Positions 47,225 through 57,318 of a stretch of DNA of 64,000 bases are shown here, piece by piece. The notes under the pieces are model-generated. The model saw only the letters and a list, made by a program, of their open reading frames with translations, made no database searches and was not told the origin of the DNA. The stretch comes from Pseudomonadota bacterium. GTDB lineage: Bacteria > Pseudomonadota > Alphaproteobacteria > Rhizobiales > Hyphomicrobiaceae. A program made the translations under genes and the position numbers. The stretch's first letter is position 1; each line of letters opens with the position of its first letter. The stretch lies in NCBI GenBank assembly GCA_018242215.1, contig JAFECG010000019.1, positions 372,001-436,000 on the forward strand, in the 5' to 3' direction.

Positions 47225-47647
47225 ATGCCCGACGTGATGACGAAGAAGCCGACCAAACGCCGTAGCGCGGCCGATCAGGACAAGATCATCGTCGAGGCGC
47301 TTCGGGGCGTCGGGCGGCCCGTCAGCGCTTATGAACTCATCGAGCAGGTGCGGGCGAAGGGTGTCAGCGCGCCGCCAACGGTCTATCGGGCTCTGCAGCG
47401 TCTGATCGACGATGGCCTCGCGCATCGGCTTGAAAGCCTTAATGCGTTCGTTGCCTGCGATCATCCTCATCATAGCGGCAAGGCGGTCTTCGCGATTTGC
47501 GACTCCTGTGGGACCGTCAAGGAATTCGACAGCCCGACCGCGGTCAAAAGCCTGCAGACCTGGGCCGGCAAGAATGACTTCAAAATCCGGTCGATGACGA
47601 TGGAGATCCGCGGCCGCTGCGGCGATTGCACAGCGGGCCACGACTGA
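47225..47647 (+). CDS. Fur-family metalloregulator, Zur-like
   Basis: 140 residues from the ATG at 47225; a second ATG at 47237 is also possible, and the frame from 46859 is an artefact running through the rplY promoter. Winged helix: VGRPVSAYELIEQVRAKGV, then PPTVYRALQRLIDDGLAHRLE. Structural zinc site: C92xxC95 (ICDSCG) and C132xxC135 (RCGDC). HPHHSGKAV supplies the regulatory-site His. The paired CxxC motifs and short acidic tail resemble Zur more than Fur or Irr. No znuABC genes are in the window, so the metal is an inference. Confidence 0.85.
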   Translation: MPDVMTKKPTKRRSAADQDKIIVEALRGVGRPVSAYELIEQVRAKGVSAPPTVYRALQRLIDDGLAHRLESLNAFVACDHPHHSGKAVFAICDSCGTVKEFDSPTAVKSLQTWAGKNDFKIRSMTMEIRGRCGDCTAGHD

Positions 47648-47673
47648 GGGCGCGCCGAGAGCAGCCGGAACAT

Positions 47674-48666
47674 TCAGTAGAACAGGCTCGAGACGCTTTC
47701 TTCGCGGCTTGTGCGTAGGATCGCTTCGCCGATCAGCGGTGCAATCGAGATAACGCGGATGTTGCGCGCGGCCTTGACGGCTTCGGTCGGCAGGATCGAA
47801 TCCGTGATGACGAGGGATTTCAGCCGCGAGTTTTGAATGCGGCTGACGGCGCCTCCCGACAGCACGGCATGAGAGATATAGGCCGAGACTTCCGTCGCGC
47901 CGTTCTTCAGGAGGGCTTCGGCTGCGTTGACCAGTGTGCCGCCGGAATCGACGATGTCATCGATAAGGATGCAGCGCTTGCCATCGACCTCGCCGATGAC
48001 GTTCATGACCTCGCTTTCGCCCGGACGTTCGCGCCGTTTATCACAAATGGCGATCGGCGCCGTGATGCGCTTGGCAAGTGCACGCGCGCGAACGACGCCG
48101 CCGACGTCGGGTGAGACGACAACGATGTCGTCGGTGTTGCCGTAGTGCTCCTCGATGTCACGCGTCATGACCGGAGCGGCGAAGAGATTGTCGGTCGGGA
48201 TATCGAAGAAGCCCTGAATCTGACCGGCGTGCAGGTCGAGCGTCAGAACGCGGTCGGCGCCGGCGCGCTCGATCAGGTTGGCGACGAGCTTCGCTGAAAT
48301 CGGCGTTCGGGGACCGGGCTTGCGATCCTGCCGGGCATAGCCGAAGTAGGGGATGACCGCCGTGATCCGCCGCGCAGACGAACGTTTCAGCGCGTCGAGC
48401 AGGATCAGAAGCTCCATCATGTTGTCGTTGGCGGGAAACGACGTCGACTGAATGACGAAGACGTCCTGGCCGCGGACGTTCTCCTGGATCTCGACGAAGA
48501 TTTCCATGTCGGCGAAGCGCTTCACCTGGCCCTTGGCCATAGGAAGCTTCAGATACGAGCAGATCGCTTCGGCGAGGGGTCTATTGCTGTTTCCGGCAAC
48601 GATTTTCACGCCCAGCTTTCCTCGGCCATCCTGGTTCCGGGAGTCACCCTTGGAATCGAAAGGCAT
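47674..48666 (-). CDS. prs: ribose-phosphate pyrophosphokinase
   Basis: 330 residues from the ATG at 48666, with CTGGAG upstream; the frame to 48876 is not needed. Motifs: [83 protein letters not shown] and the PRPP loop [14 protein letters not shown]. It makes PRPP from ribose-5-phosphate and ATP for nucleotide, His and Trp synthesis, and for Apt in this window. Confidence 0.97.
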   Translation of the reverse strand: MPFDSKGDSRNQDGRGKLGVKIVAGNSNRPLAEAICSYLKLPMAKGQVKRFADMEIFVEIQENVRGQDVFVIQSTSFPANDNMMELLILLDALKRSSARRITAVIPYFGYARQDRKPGPRTPISAKLVANLIERAGADRVLTLDLHAGQIQGFFDIPTDNLFAAPVMTRDIEEHYGNTDDIVVVSPDVGGVVRARALAKRITAPIAICDKRRERPGESEVMNVIGEVDGKRCILIDDIVDSGGTLVNAAEALLKNGATEVSAYISHAVLSGGAVSRIQNSRLKSLVITDSILPTEAVKAARNIRVISIAPLIGEAILRTSREESVSSLFY

Positions 48667-48784
48667 TTGCGCTCCAGAAACTTCACCATTCGCGGGCTTG
48701 TAGCAATTGGGCCCGGACGATTCAACATCCGAGCCCAGGGTTATCACAATGGCGATCCGGCGGGTTACCCCGCGCGGCATTTGC

Positions 48785-49834
48785 TTAATCGACGCTCTTC
48801 GCCGGTAACAGCTTGATAATGCCTTGTGCAGCCGCGGCCGCTGCGGCATCGGCCGTCTTACCCCAGGCGCCGTCAAGGGAGCCCGTCGGCACGTCGTTCT
48901 TCTGCGACACGGTACCGAGCTTCTTGCCGCTCGGGTCGATCACGTTCCAGTCGATCTGAATGGGTTGCTTGCCGTCCTTGCTGGCGCCCATCGCGACTTT
49001 GCCTTCGACCTTGTACGCCTGCGCGTCGCCTCCCCCGGACAGCTTCAGACCATTCTTCGACAGCTCGCGCTGGATAGCGGAGGTCAAGGTTGTGCTGCCG
49101 TCACCCGGTGCGCCCGTCACCGCCGGCACGACGGCAGTGATCGGTCCCGCCGGCGTGATGCTGCCGGTCGTCGGCGCAACCGGCGTATTCGAAGCGGTCT
49201 GGTAGCTGGAAGAGGGCCGTGGCGCCGATGCGACGTCGGTCGACTGCGTCTTGATGTTCGACGCGACAGGAACGCTCCCGGCCGTGGACAGCCAGCTTGT
49301 GATCTGTTTCGAGGTCTTATCGGCGATCTTTTCGATCACCGGCCCCGTGACGGCCGACCAGGGATCCTTACCCGCGCTCGCGACGACCTCTTCACCCGTT
49401 ATGCGGTGAACGCGCTTGCCGCTCTGATCGGTGACGTCCCAGATGTAGGAAATCTTGGCCTTCGTTTTTTCACGGGCGGCGACGATATAGCCCCTGACGA
49501 CATATTCTCCGGTCGCGTTATTCGCGGTTACGACCGTGATGCCGTTACGCCCGACCGCCGATGCGAGCTGGGATTGCAGCTCGTGTGAGACGTTATCCGG
49601 TGACCCGATGACAGGTGCGATCTGGAGCTTTGCGGTCTGCGTTGCCGACGGAGGTGTCGTCGGAATCGCGAGAGAAGTTTGAGACGGGGGCGAACTACTG
49701 CCGCCGCCCAACAGGTTCGAAGTTGATCCGCAACCTGAAAGTCCAACCGTGACGAGCGATGCCAACAGCATTGACCCGATCGTCCAAAGACGCGTCCTGC
49801 GCTCGCGCGCCCGAGTAGAGCTTAAGGTCGCCAC
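48785..49834 (-). CDS. lipoprotein with an internal duplication
   Basis: 349 residues from the GTG at 49834, with AAGGGGGGA upstream; the longer frame starts with TTG at 49855. Twin-Arg-containing signal with lipobox LSGC (Cys35). Two related domains follow: about 83-183 ([52 protein letters not shown]) and about 250-343 ([51 protein letters not shown]). They are joined by a Pro/Ser/Thr linker. Each has a beta-rich core then an Ala-rich helix. Function unknown; probably outer-membrane or periplasmic. Confidence 0.75.
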   Translation of the reverse strand: MATLSSTRARERRTRLWTIGSMLLASLVTVGLSGCGSTSNLLGGGSSSPPSQTSLAIPTTPPSATQTAKLQIAPVIGSPDNVSHELQSQLASAVGRNGITVVTANNATGEYVVRGYIVAAREKTKAKISYIWDVTDQSGKRVHRITGEEVVASAGKDPWSAVTGPVIEKIADKTSKQITSWLSTAGSVPVASNIKTQSTDVASAPRPSSSYQTASNTPVAPTTGSITPAGPITAVVPAVTGAPGDGSTTLTSAIQRELSKNGLKLSGGGDAQAYKVEGKVAMGASKDGKQPIQIDWNVIDPSGKKLGTVSQKNDVPTGSLDGAWGKTADAAAAAAAQGIIKLLPAKSVD

Positions 49835-50038
49835 TCGACGTCCCCCCTTATCCAACCGCGACTTCCCGGCGGCCGGAACACATTACCCCCGCGGCCTGAA
49901 CTCCCTAAATGACTACCGGAACTGACCCTTATCCCTCTAGATCAGCCCGGAACTGCCCGTCCAGACGGCAGCCCGGCGAAACTGTTATCGATCCGGTAAA
50001 CGTTGGCGTCATCTCGGACTTCGCTGTGGATTATGCCG

Positions 50039-50827
50039 TTAAGCCACGACGATGGCGGAGATTTGGCGGCCATAATCCGGTTCCCCGCGGTGGATTTTAC
50101 GCCTGTAACTGAAGAAAAGCGATTCGTTCTCGTATGTGCAGAGCGATAGGGCTTCGACGCTGCCGACGCCGGCCTCAGTGAGGCGTCGCGCAACAAAGCC
50201 CTGAAGGTCGAAATGGGGCCGGGCAGCGAAGCCTTCACGCGTGAAGAAGGCGCCAAACGCCGGATCCTGATCAAGAAACGTTGCCTCGAATTCCGGGCCG
50301 ACCTCGTAGGCCCGCTGACCGATACACGGTCCGATTGTGGCGGCGATCCGCTCCCGGCGAGCGCCAAGGCGTTCCATTTCGTGAACAGCGCTCGATACGA
50401 TGCCATTCAGCGCCCCGCGCCAGCCGGCGTGCGCTGCGGCAACGACGCCGGCTTCAGCATCAGCCAGGAGGATGGGTGCGCAATCGGCAGTCAGAACGCC
50501 GATGACGAGACCAGGCGTAACCGAGACGACGGCGTCGGCATGGGGAAGTGCATCGCGCGATGGCGGTGTCGAAACCACGAAGGCGGTGGTGCCGTGCTCC
50601 TGATAGAGTGTGATCACCCCGCCGCCAAAACTGTCATCGTTGCCGCGTAAGTATCGGCCGATCCGCTGTCGGTTTTCGAGGACGAGGCTTGGATCGTCAT
50701 TCGAGCCGAGGCCACAGTTGAGGCTGGCATACAGGCCGCTGGAAACGCCGCCGCTGCGCGTAAAGAAGCCGTGGCGGATACCGGAAAGGGCACTCAGATT
50801 TTGGGCCTTTACGGGGGCGAGGGTCAT
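50039..50827 (-). CDS. pgeF: PgeF/YfiH family multicopper-oxidase-like purine nucleosidase/phosphorylase
   Basis: 262 residues. HGFFTRSGGVSSGLYASLNCG, LYQEHGTTAF, LTADCAPILLAD and AAHAGWRGALNGIV give the zinc-binding His, Cys and His. TIGPCIGQRAYEVG follows. The family hydrolyses or phosphorolyses adenosine, inosine and methylthioadenosine, and in E. coli helps peptidoglycan fidelity. It is the last gene of lgt-midA-pgeF, 12 bases after midA. Because the family can cleave methylthioadenosine, it may overlap functionally with mtnP. Confidence 0.93.
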   Translation of the reverse strand: MTLAPVKAQNLSALSGIRHGFFTRSGGVSSGLYASLNCGLGSNDDPSLVLENRQRIGRYLRGNDDSFGGGVITLYQEHGTTAFVVSTPPSRDALPHADAVVSVTPGLVIGVLTADCAPILLADAEAGVVAAAHAGWRGALNGIVSSAVHEMERLGARRERIAATIGPCIGQRAYEVGPEFEATFLDQDPAFGAFFTREGFAARPHFDLQGFVARRLTEAGVGSVEALSLCTYENESLFFSYRRKIHRGEPDYGRQISAIVVA

Positions 50828-50839
50828 GACGCCGGTTCC

Positions 50840-51976
50840 TTACGCCGGTCCCGGGGCGACGCTCGCAACGCGCGCGGCACTGAACCCGGGAAGTGAGGCC
50901 AACCCAGGAGAGCGAGCCGCGAGTACCTTGAACCGCGAGCCCATGCCGTTCGGCGCGAGCAGTCGCGCGACACCGGTTTCGATTTCGCCAGCGCGCACGG
51001 GATTGGCAGCCATCAGGCGGGACGCTCTTTCGACGATGCCGAGGGAACCGAGGAATTCTGCTTGTGTGACCGGGCCATCGAGCGCCAAGCCTGCTCGGTG
51101 CAGCGTCGAGGCGAGGTCGTAGAAATTCACGTGGACGGTAAGATCGGCCTCTCCGGGTGAGGTCAGCGGGCTTTCGTACTTATGCTCGCGGATCGCCTGC
51201 AGGGTGTCTCCGGCGGCTGGCGTCGTGTGTCCGTAGTCGATCATCAGGAAAGCAATAGGCCCCCGATCGGCAAGGGCCTTCAAAGCTTCCGCGAGTTGAT
51301 CGAGGCGCTGAGACTCCACCACCGTTCCCGGCGGTGCATCGGGCAGCAGCGCTTCGAACGCTTCGCGCGGACAATCGCCGTTGATCGCTGCGAATTGCAA
51401 TTCGCCTGATCCGTCCACCGTCACGGCGCGGATATGCCAGCCAGAGACCGTCTTGATCCATTGGGCCGCCGGCCACGCGTCGAGGAACTCGTTGGCGAAA
51501 ATGATGGCGGGGGGATTGAACTCGTCGAGCTCGCGACCCCAGCTCAGCATGTCCCGGAAGTCGGCGAGCGTCGCGCCCTGCATTTCGATCAGGGCGCCGC
51601 TGGCCTCGACAAGATGCACGCGCGCAACTTTGGCGAAGCCCGGAACGATGCGCGCGGCACGGAGCACATCGCGCATCATGGTGCCACGGCCGGGACCATA
51701 TTCAACGAGCGTTATCGGGTTTGGGGCTCCGAGAACGCCCTGCCACACAACGCCGGCCCAGACGCCCAAAAGCTCGCCGAAAACCTGCGAGATGTCCGCC
51801 GCGGTGATGAAGTCGCCGGATGCGCCAAACACGCGCTGATGGCGATAGTAGCCATAGTCCGTATCCCAAAGGCAAGCGGACATGTACGCATCGATCGTCA
51901 TCGGCCCGTCGCGGCGAATCCGTTCCTTGATCCGTCGGGAAAGCGGAGTGTCGCGGCGCAGCCCGTTATCGATCAC
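50840..51976 (-). CDS. MidA-family protein arginine methyltransferase (NDUFAF7-like)
   Basis: 378 residues from a GTG that overlaps the lgt stop (GTGA). IKERIRRDGPMTIDAYMSACL and GYYRHQRVFGASGDFITAADISQVFGEL are the family N-terminus. The SAM loop is VEYGPGRGTMMRDVLR, and FANEFLDAWPAAQW follows. The mitochondrial homologue dimethylates an arginine of complex I subunit NDUFS2; a similar role for bacterial Nuo is likely but unproven. Confidence 0.93.
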   Translation of the reverse strand: MIDNGLRRDTPLSRRIKERIRRDGPMTIDAYMSACLWDTDYGYYRHQRVFGASGDFITAADISQVFGELLGVWAGVVWQGVLGAPNPITLVEYGPGRGTMMRDVLRAARIVPGFAKVARVHLVEASGALIEMQGATLADFRDMLSWGRELDEFNPPAIIFANEFLDAWPAAQWIKTVSGWHIRAVTVDGSGELQFAAINGDCPREAFEALLPDAPPGTVVESQRLDQLAEALKALADRGPIAFLMIDYGHTTPAAGDTLQAIREHKYESPLTSPGEADLTVHVNFYDLASTLHRAGLALDGPVTQAEFLGSLGIVERASRLMAANPVRAGEIETGVARLLAPNGMGSRFKVLAARSPGLASLPGFSAARVASVAPGPA

Positions 51977-52812
51977 ACCGCCGCCTTTCCAGGCTCGCTC
52001 TTACGGTAAGCGGACCAGATCAGATAGATTCCGATCAGAAGCATCGGAACGCAATAGACTTGGCCGGCGGTGAAAGGCCCGATGTTCAAGATGTGGTCGG
52101 TCTCGGGTTCGCGGAAGAATTCCGAGATGCTGCGCGCGATCGCATACCAGATCGCCCAGATGCCCGTGGTGACGCCGGGCCGCTTGAGCGTATCGAAGTG
52201 ATGGGTCGCAATCCGGATGATGATGAACATCACGATGCCTTCGAGCGTGGCCTCATAGAGCTGGCTCGGATGACGCGGGTTATCGCCGCCATTGGGGAAA
52301 ACCATTCCAACCCAAGCATCCGTGACACGGCCCCAGTGTTCGGAATTGATGAAATTGGCGATACGGCCGAAGAACAGCCCGAATGGCGATGCGGCACAGC
52401 AGATGTCCATCACCGATCGTGCCGACACTTTGTAAACGCGCGCGAAGACAATGAGCAAGATGCCCGACGCGATCACCGCGCCGTGGAAGCTCATGCCGCC
52501 CTTCCAGACCTTCACCATTTCGGCCGGATGGGAAAAATAGAAGTCGGGATCGTAGAGTAGGATCTGTCCAAGGCGACCCCCGATGATGACCGCGCCCGTC
52601 ATGAAGAGCAGCAGATCATCGACGCGTTCGAGGGTCAGCGGGGCCTTGTCGCCGGCCCAAAGCCGGGGCGTCGAGATCAGGCGGCGGATATACCACCACC
52701 CGAGCAAAAGCCCCGCCATGTAGGATAGGCCGTACCATTTCACCGAAACGGGACCGAGATGGATCGCGACCGGATCGATATTAGGATAGGTCAACAGGGC
52801 GAGAGGTGTCAT
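51973..52812 (-). CDS. lgt: prolipoprotein diacylglyceryl transferase
   Basis: 279 residues with seven predicted membrane helices. The signature FFGRIANFINSEHWGR, plus WYGLSYMAGLLLGWWY and SFHGAVIASGILL, are intact. It transfers diacylglycerol from phosphatidylglycerol to the lipobox Cys of prolipoproteins, such as those at 9648 and 48785. It is the first gene of lgt-midA-pgeF and divergent from the UbiK-like gene. Confidence 0.96.
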   Translation of the reverse strand: MTPLALLTYPNIDPVAIHLGPVSVKWYGLSYMAGLLLGWWYIRRLISTPRLWAGDKAPLTLERVDDLLLFMTGAVIIGGRLGQILLYDPDFYFSHPAEMVKVWKGGMSFHGAVIASGILLIVFARVYKVSARSVMDICCAASPFGLFFGRIANFINSEHWGRVTDAWVGMVFPNGGDNPRHPSQLYEATLEGIVMFIIIRIATHHFDTLKRPGVTTGIWAIWYAIARSISEFFREPETDHILNIGPFTAGQVYCVPMLLIGIYLIWSAYRKSEPGKAAV

Positions 52813-53002
52813 CGGCGCTCCAAGCGAAGTTTACGCGTGGCCGTATCGAGCTCGGTGGAAAGCCCGGTTGCGGAGGGTTTGTTTGGGAACCACCCCGTAA
52901 TGTCAAGCGGGCAGCGGCGGCCATGAGGTCGGAATGTCGCGCGCTTGCAGCCATCGGCGTCCATCGCCATAGTTGTGTCGAACCCTAGTCCGAGATTTTC
53001 AT

Positions 53003-53281
53003 ATGACCCAAACGACCAACAGACTCTTCGACGACTTTGCCAAGCTCATGACGGATGCAGCTGGCGCGGCCGATGGCCTCAAAAGGGAAACCGAGGCACT
53101 TTTTCGCGGCCAGGCCGAAAAGTTTCTTCGAGACATGAACGTCGTCTCCCGGGAGGATTTCGATGCTGTTCGCGACATGGCGCAGAAGGCCCGGCAGGAG
53201 AATGAAGCGCTGGCTGCGCGCGTCGCGCAGCTCGAAGCCCAGATCGCAAAGCTCACGACACAGGGCGGTTCGATGTCCTGA
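53003..53281 (+). CDS. UbiK/BMFP-domain accessory factor
   Basis: 92 residues from the ATG at 53003. An N-terminal amphipathic helix (FDDFAKLMTDAAGAADGLKRE) precedes a C-terminal coiled coil (VSREDFDAVRDMAQKAREN-like, then LAARVAQLEAQIAKL). This is the BMFP family that trimerises, binds membranes and in E. coli assists ubiquinone synthesis with UbiJ. The alphaproteobacterial version regularly lies opposite lgt, as here. Confidence 0.9.
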   Translation: MTQTTNRLFDDFAKLMTDAAGAADGLKRETEALFRGQAEKFLRDMNVVSREDFDAVRDMAQKARQENEALAARVAQLEAQIAKLTTQGGSMS

Positions 53282-53526
53282 GAGCATCCACAGCTTCGGA
53301 GGCTTTTCACCAGCAATCGTCGGGCGGATCGGCCCTGGACCCCATTTGGCCTGCGCTTTGCCACTTTGATCGTGGACAAGGTCTGAGGCTCGATCTGGTC
53401 AGCTTGCGACTCGCAAGTGCGTCTGGTTTGGTCCGGCGCAGTACGAAAGCGGCGCAATTGTTTGAACTGTCTCGCGCCATTTCATTGTTGCCATCCCGGC
53501 GCGCGGCAGACTGGAGAGCGATATCT

Positions 53527-54024
53527 ATGGCAGTTGCGGAACAGGGTTCTGACCGCGTTCTCAATCCGATCGATCTCATCGAACAGCTTGCGCACAGTCA
53601 CGATTGGCCATGCGAACGAGCAAGCGACGAGGAGATGACTCTCATCGTGGCGGGGACCTGGGCCGACTATCACATCTCGATCAATTGGCGCGACGATCTC
53701 GAAGCGCTGCATCTCGCGTGTGCGTTCGATTTCAGGGTTCCTGACAATCGGCTGACCGAAATGTACCGCCTCATCGCGCAGATCAACGAGCAGCTCTGGC
53801 TTGGCCACTTCGATCTGTGGACGCAGGAGGGGCTCGTGATGTTCCGGCATGCGCTGCTTCTGAACGGGGCGGTCGCGACCGTCCGGCAATGCGAGGCGAT
53901 GCTGAAAGCGGCGCTCGAAGGGTGCGAACGCTACTATCAAGCCTTCCAGTTCGTCGTGTGGGCAGGTAAGGAAAGCCGGGAAGCCCTCGTTTCGACGATG
54001 TTCGAGACGCAGGGGCAGGCATAA
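53527..54024 (+). CDS. YbjN domain-containing protein
   Basis: 165 residues from the ATG at 53527, with GGAGAG upstream; the frame from 53404 is an artefact. The YbjN fold (type III secretion chaperone-like) is visible as LIVAGTWADYHISINWRDD, ALHLACAFDFRVPDNRLTEM and LWTQEGLVMFRHALLL. No enzymatic motif. It lies between the UbiK-like gene and proC, the standard alphaproteobacterial order. Confidence 0.9.
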   Translation: MAVAEQGSDRVLNPIDLIEQLAHSHDWPCERASDEEMTLIVAGTWADYHISINWRDDLEALHLACAFDFRVPDNRLTEMYRLIAQINEQLWLGHFDLWTQEGLVMFRHALLLNGAVATVRQCEAMLKAALEGCERYYQAFQFVVWAGKESREALVSTMFETQGQA

Positions 54025-54069
54025 GCCGGGCCGTCATCTCTGCCCGGCCACTCCCAGGGTGTCCGGGTC

Positions 54070-54897
54070 ATGTCTCTCACATTCAATGGTTCCGTCGTGC
54101 TCGCAGGGGCGGGCAAAATGGGCGCTGCGTTGCTCGCAGGCTGGCTCGAGCGCGGCCTCGATCCGGCGCGGATCATCATCCAGGAGCCGAACCTTTCCGG
54201 CGCAGCGCTCGATCTCGCTCGCAAGCACGGTATCCGGTCGGTAGCACGCTTGGAGCCTCAAACGGAGGCGCCTGCCGTCATCGTCGTTGCGGTGAAGCCG
54301 CAGGTGATGGACGAGATCTTTCCGGCATTGGCGAAGATCGCGGGATCCGAAACTGTTGTGATGTCGATTGCAGCGGGCAAGACACTCGCAAGCTTCGAAC
54401 GGCATTTGCCCGAGGGAAGCGCAGTCGTCCGTGCCATGCCGAATACGCCGGCCTCCATAGGACGCGGAATAACGGGCGCCGTCGCGAATGCCCATACCAC
54501 GGCAACGCAAAAGGACATTTGCGAGACTTTGCTGCGCGCGGTCGGGGATGTTGTCTGGGTTCCCGACGAAGGTCTCATCGACGCTGTGACGGCGGTCTCG
54601 GGCTCCGGACCTGCTTATGTGTTTCTGCTCGCCGAGGCGCTCGCGGACGCCGGTGTGGCAGCGGGCCTCGATGGAGCGACTGCAAAGCAACTGGCGCACG
54701 CCACGGTCTCAGGGGCGGGCGAGCTTTTGCGTCAGTCGAGCAGTGATGCGGCGACGCTCCGCCAGAACGTGACCTCGCCGGGCGGCACAACAGCCGCAGC
54801 GCTGAGCGTGTTGATGAAGGAAGGACATGGGCTCAAGGAGCTGATGCGAGAGGCCGTTCTCGCCGCACAAAAGAGGGGCCGCGAGCTCGGGCAGTGA
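54070..54897 (+). CDS. proC: pyrroline-5-carboxylate reductase
   Basis: 275 residues. VVLAGAGKMGAALLAGWL is the NAD(P)H loop. VVAVKPQVMDEIFP, VVRAMPNTPASIGRGITG and the family signature VTAVSGSGPAYVFLLAEALADAG follow. QNVTSPGGTTAAAL is near the C-terminus. It reduces pyrroline-5-carboxylate to proline in the cytosol. It is 45 bases after the YbjN gene. Confidence 0.97.
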   Translation: MSLTFNGSVVLAGAGKMGAALLAGWLERGLDPARIIIQEPNLSGAALDLARKHGIRSVARLEPQTEAPAVIVVAVKPQVMDEIFPALAKIAGSETVVMSIAAGKTLASFERHLPEGSAVVRAMPNTPASIGRGITGAVANAHTTATQKDICETLLRAVGDVVWVPDEGLIDAVTAVSGSGPAYVFLLAEALADAGVAAGLDGATAKQLAHATVSGAGELLRQSSSDAATLRQNVTSPGGTTAAALSVLMKEGHGLKELMREAVLAAQKRGRELGQ

Positions 54898-55139
54898 CCG
54901 GGGCTGGGTTCGGTCTCCGTCGAGGCTCGCGGCCTGGATTGTCGTTCCGCTGGGCTGGCGACCCACGGCGTGCGGAACTTTCAGTTCCGGTGACTGCAGC
55001 CTTGGAGGACACCTTCGCTGAAGTCGGACGGGAAATCATGCCGGAACCGATGCCACCCAAACTGTAACTTCATAACATTACAGTCAAATCACAAGGATGT
55101 GTTTGCGGGGCAACCCGGTGCAGATCGAAAGAAAAAACG

Positions 55140-56552
55140 CTACTGCGGCAAGGAGATAATCGCTCGCAAGCCGCCCATGGAGCTTTGGCCCAAAGCGATT
55201 TCACCACCGTGACTTTTGGCGATGTCGCGGGCGATCACCAGGCCTAGACCGCTGTTGCCTTCGTCCTGGTTGCGGGCGTGATCGAGACGGTAGAAGGGGC
55301 GGAAGACGTTCTCACGCTCTTCCTCTGGAATGCCGGGACCGTCGTCGTCGACCTCGATCCGGATCCAACCTCCTTCGGGCGCGACGCGGATCACGATGCG
55401 GTCGCCGAAGCGGGCGGCATTGGTGACAAGATTCATGATGGCGCGCTTCAGTGCCTGCCGCTTCAACGGAAGCACGATGTCGCCCCTGCTCTTGCGGATC
55501 TTCAATTCAATCGAGCACGCGTAGATGGAGGCGTCATCGACGATTTCTTCGAGCAGCTCCTTGAGATTGGTGGGCTTGGCTTCCTCGCCGCCGTCGCCCT
55601 TTGCAAATGCCAGATAGTCTTCGAGCATGTGCTGCATCTCGTCGACATCGCTCGACAAGGCCCTGGTTTCGGGCGTGTCGTCGAGAAGCGCCAGCTCCAG
55701 CTTGAAGCGGGTCAGGACCGTCCGCAAATCGTGGCTGACGCCCGCGAGCATCGTCGTGCGCTGCTCGACATGCTGCTTGATGCGATCGCGCATCTGCAGG
55801 AAGGCGAGTGCGGCCTGGCGCACCTCGCGGGCGCCGCGCGGTCGGAAGTCATCGGGAATGCCACGACCCTTGCCGAAAGCATCTGCAGCATCTGCGAGCC
55901 GTAGAATGGGGCGGATTTGATTGCGCAGGAAAAGGATCGCGACGGTAAGCAGGATGACCGACGAGCCCACCATCCACAGCAGGAAGATATGGGAGTTCGA
56001 GGCGTAGGTCTGGCTGCGGGTCGCGACAAAGCGAAGGATCGCGTCATCGAGCTTGACGCGAATTTCAACGTTCTGATCACCGACAGTGTTGATCCAGAAC
56101 GGCAGCTGCACGTGCTTGCGCAACTCGTTGGAAAGGGCTCGGTCGAGGAGGCGGAAAAAAGGCTTCGGTCCCGGTGGCGGAAGATCGCCGCTCGGCAAAA
56201 CCTCCATCGTGAGGTTCAGGCGCTCACGTGCGAGGTCGATGATTTTCTGCGGCCCGTCCTTCTTCGCCATCTCCTGGTAGATTTCGATGACGGCCGCAAT
56301 GTCGCGCGCGGTGGCTTCGGAAAGCCGGCGCGTCACAGCCTGCCAGTGGCGCTCCATGAAGGCGAATGCGATGACCCCTTCGAGGACCACGATCGGCGTT
56401 ATGATGATGAGAAGAGCACGCGCATAAAGGCCCTTCGGAAGCATTTCGGAGCCAAGTCCGAGAATGCGGACGACGGCGGGATGCTCACGAAGACGGCGAT
56501 AGCGAGAGGCCAGGCTGCCGGTTTCCGGAGTCGTTTCGGGCATTACCGCCAT
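55140..56552 (-). CDS. EnvZ-like sensor histidine kinase
   Basis: 470 residues. Two membrane helices (about 44-66 and 188-209) flank a periplasmic domain of about 120 residues. HAMP (210-265) leads into the H-box MLAGVSHDLRTVLTR, with phospho-acceptor H274. The usual Pro of HDLRTP is Val279. The N-box is MNLVTNAARFGD, the G1 box VDDDGPGIPEEE and the G2 box GNSGLGLVIARDI. It phosphorylates the OmpR-type partner encoded 49 bases upstream. The signal is unknown. Confidence 0.94.
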   Translation of the reverse strand: MAVMPETTPETGSLASRYRRLREHPAVVRILGLGSEMLPKGLYARALLIIITPIVVLEGVIAFAFMERHWQAVTRRLSEATARDIAAVIEIYQEMAKKDGPQKIIDLARERLNLTMEVLPSGDLPPPGPKPFFRLLDRALSNELRKHVQLPFWINTVGDQNVEIRVKLDDAILRFVATRSQTYASNSHIFLLWMVGSSVILLTVAILFLRNQIRPILRLADAADAFGKGRGIPDDFRPRGAREVRQAALAFLQMRDRIKQHVEQRTTMLAGVSHDLRTVLTRFKLELALLDDTPETRALSSDVDEMQHMLEDYLAFAKGDGGEEAKPTNLKELLEEIVDDASIYACSIELKIRKSRGDIVLPLKRQALKRAIMNLVTNAARFGDRIVIRVAPEGGWIRIEVDDDGPGIPEEERENVFRPFYRLDHARNQDEGNSGLGLVIARDIAKSHGGEIALGQSSMGGLRAIISLPQ

Positions 56553-56601
56553 AAAAATACTATCCGTGTTGCGCCCAGCCGGAAGCGCGCCCTTGCCGCG
56601 G

Positions 56602-57318
56602 TCAATCCGTATAGAGGATGTAGCCCTTGCCTCTGACCGTCTGCAGATACACGGGGTTTGAAGGGTCTGCCTCTATCTTGCGCCTCAGACGGTTGATCTG
56701 GACGTCGATGGCGCGTTCGCTTCCGGTGCTGTCGTCGCTCGAAAGCTCGTGACGAGGCACGGCGACGCCAATGCGCTGGGAGAAAAGACGCAAAAGATCG
56801 CGCTCGCGTTCGGTAAGCTTGATGGCTTCGTCGTCGCGCTTCAGCTCACCTCGGGTGATGTTGAAGACGCAGCCGCCCATGCGGATTTCATCGCGCGGCG
56901 TCGATTGGGTTTGGCCGCGACGAAGGATGTTGCGAAGGCGGAGCAGCAACTCACGCGGTTCGAAGGGCTTCGAGACGTAGTCGTCGACACCGGCTTCAAG
57001 GCCCGATATGCGATCTTCGGCTTCGGCGAGCGCTGTCAGCATGCAGATCGGCACCGGGCGTGTGAGTTTCAGGTCGCGGGCCAGCGAAAGGCCGCTTTCG
57101 CCGGGCATCATCACGTCGAGCAGCACGAGATCGAATGCAAGTCCGCGCATATAAGCGCGTGCCGCAGCGGCGTCGGACGCTTCTGTTACGCGAAAGCCGT
57201 TGCTCGACAGGAAGCGGCCAAGAAGTCCGCGAATTTTTTGGTCGTCGTCGACGACGAGGATGTGCGGGGCATTATCGGCCAATGGCTCGGTACGTTCCTG
57301 CTGCATCACGGTTCTCAT
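56602..57318 (-). CDS. OmpR-family response regulator
   Basis: 238 residues. Receiver: ILVVDDDQKIRG (acidic pocket), phospho-acceptor D68 in VLLDVMMPGESG, and the conserved Lys in DDYVSKPFEPRELLLR. The C-terminal winged helix is KLTERERDLLRLFSQR, then VQINRLRRKIEADPSNP and YLQTVRGKGYI. It overlaps the marR stop by four bases (ATGA), and the kinase follows, so all three genes are one operon. Confidence 0.95.
   Translation of the reverse strand: MRTVMQQERTEPLADNAPHILVVDDDQKIRGLLGRFLSSNGFRVTEASDAAAARAYMRGLAFDLVLLDVMMPGESGLSLARDLKLTRPVPICMLTALAEAEDRISGLEAGVDDYVSKPFEPRELLLRLRNILRRGQTQSTPRDEIRMGGCVFNITRGELKRDDEAIKLTERERDLLRLFSQRIGVAVPRHELSSDDSTGSERAIDVQINRLRRKIEADPSNPVYLQTVRGKGYILYTD

Noticed and set aside
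54833..55060. 75-residue minus-strand frame between proC and the kinase gene
   Set aside because: Basic, low-information translation without a ribosome binding site; it overlaps the end of proC.
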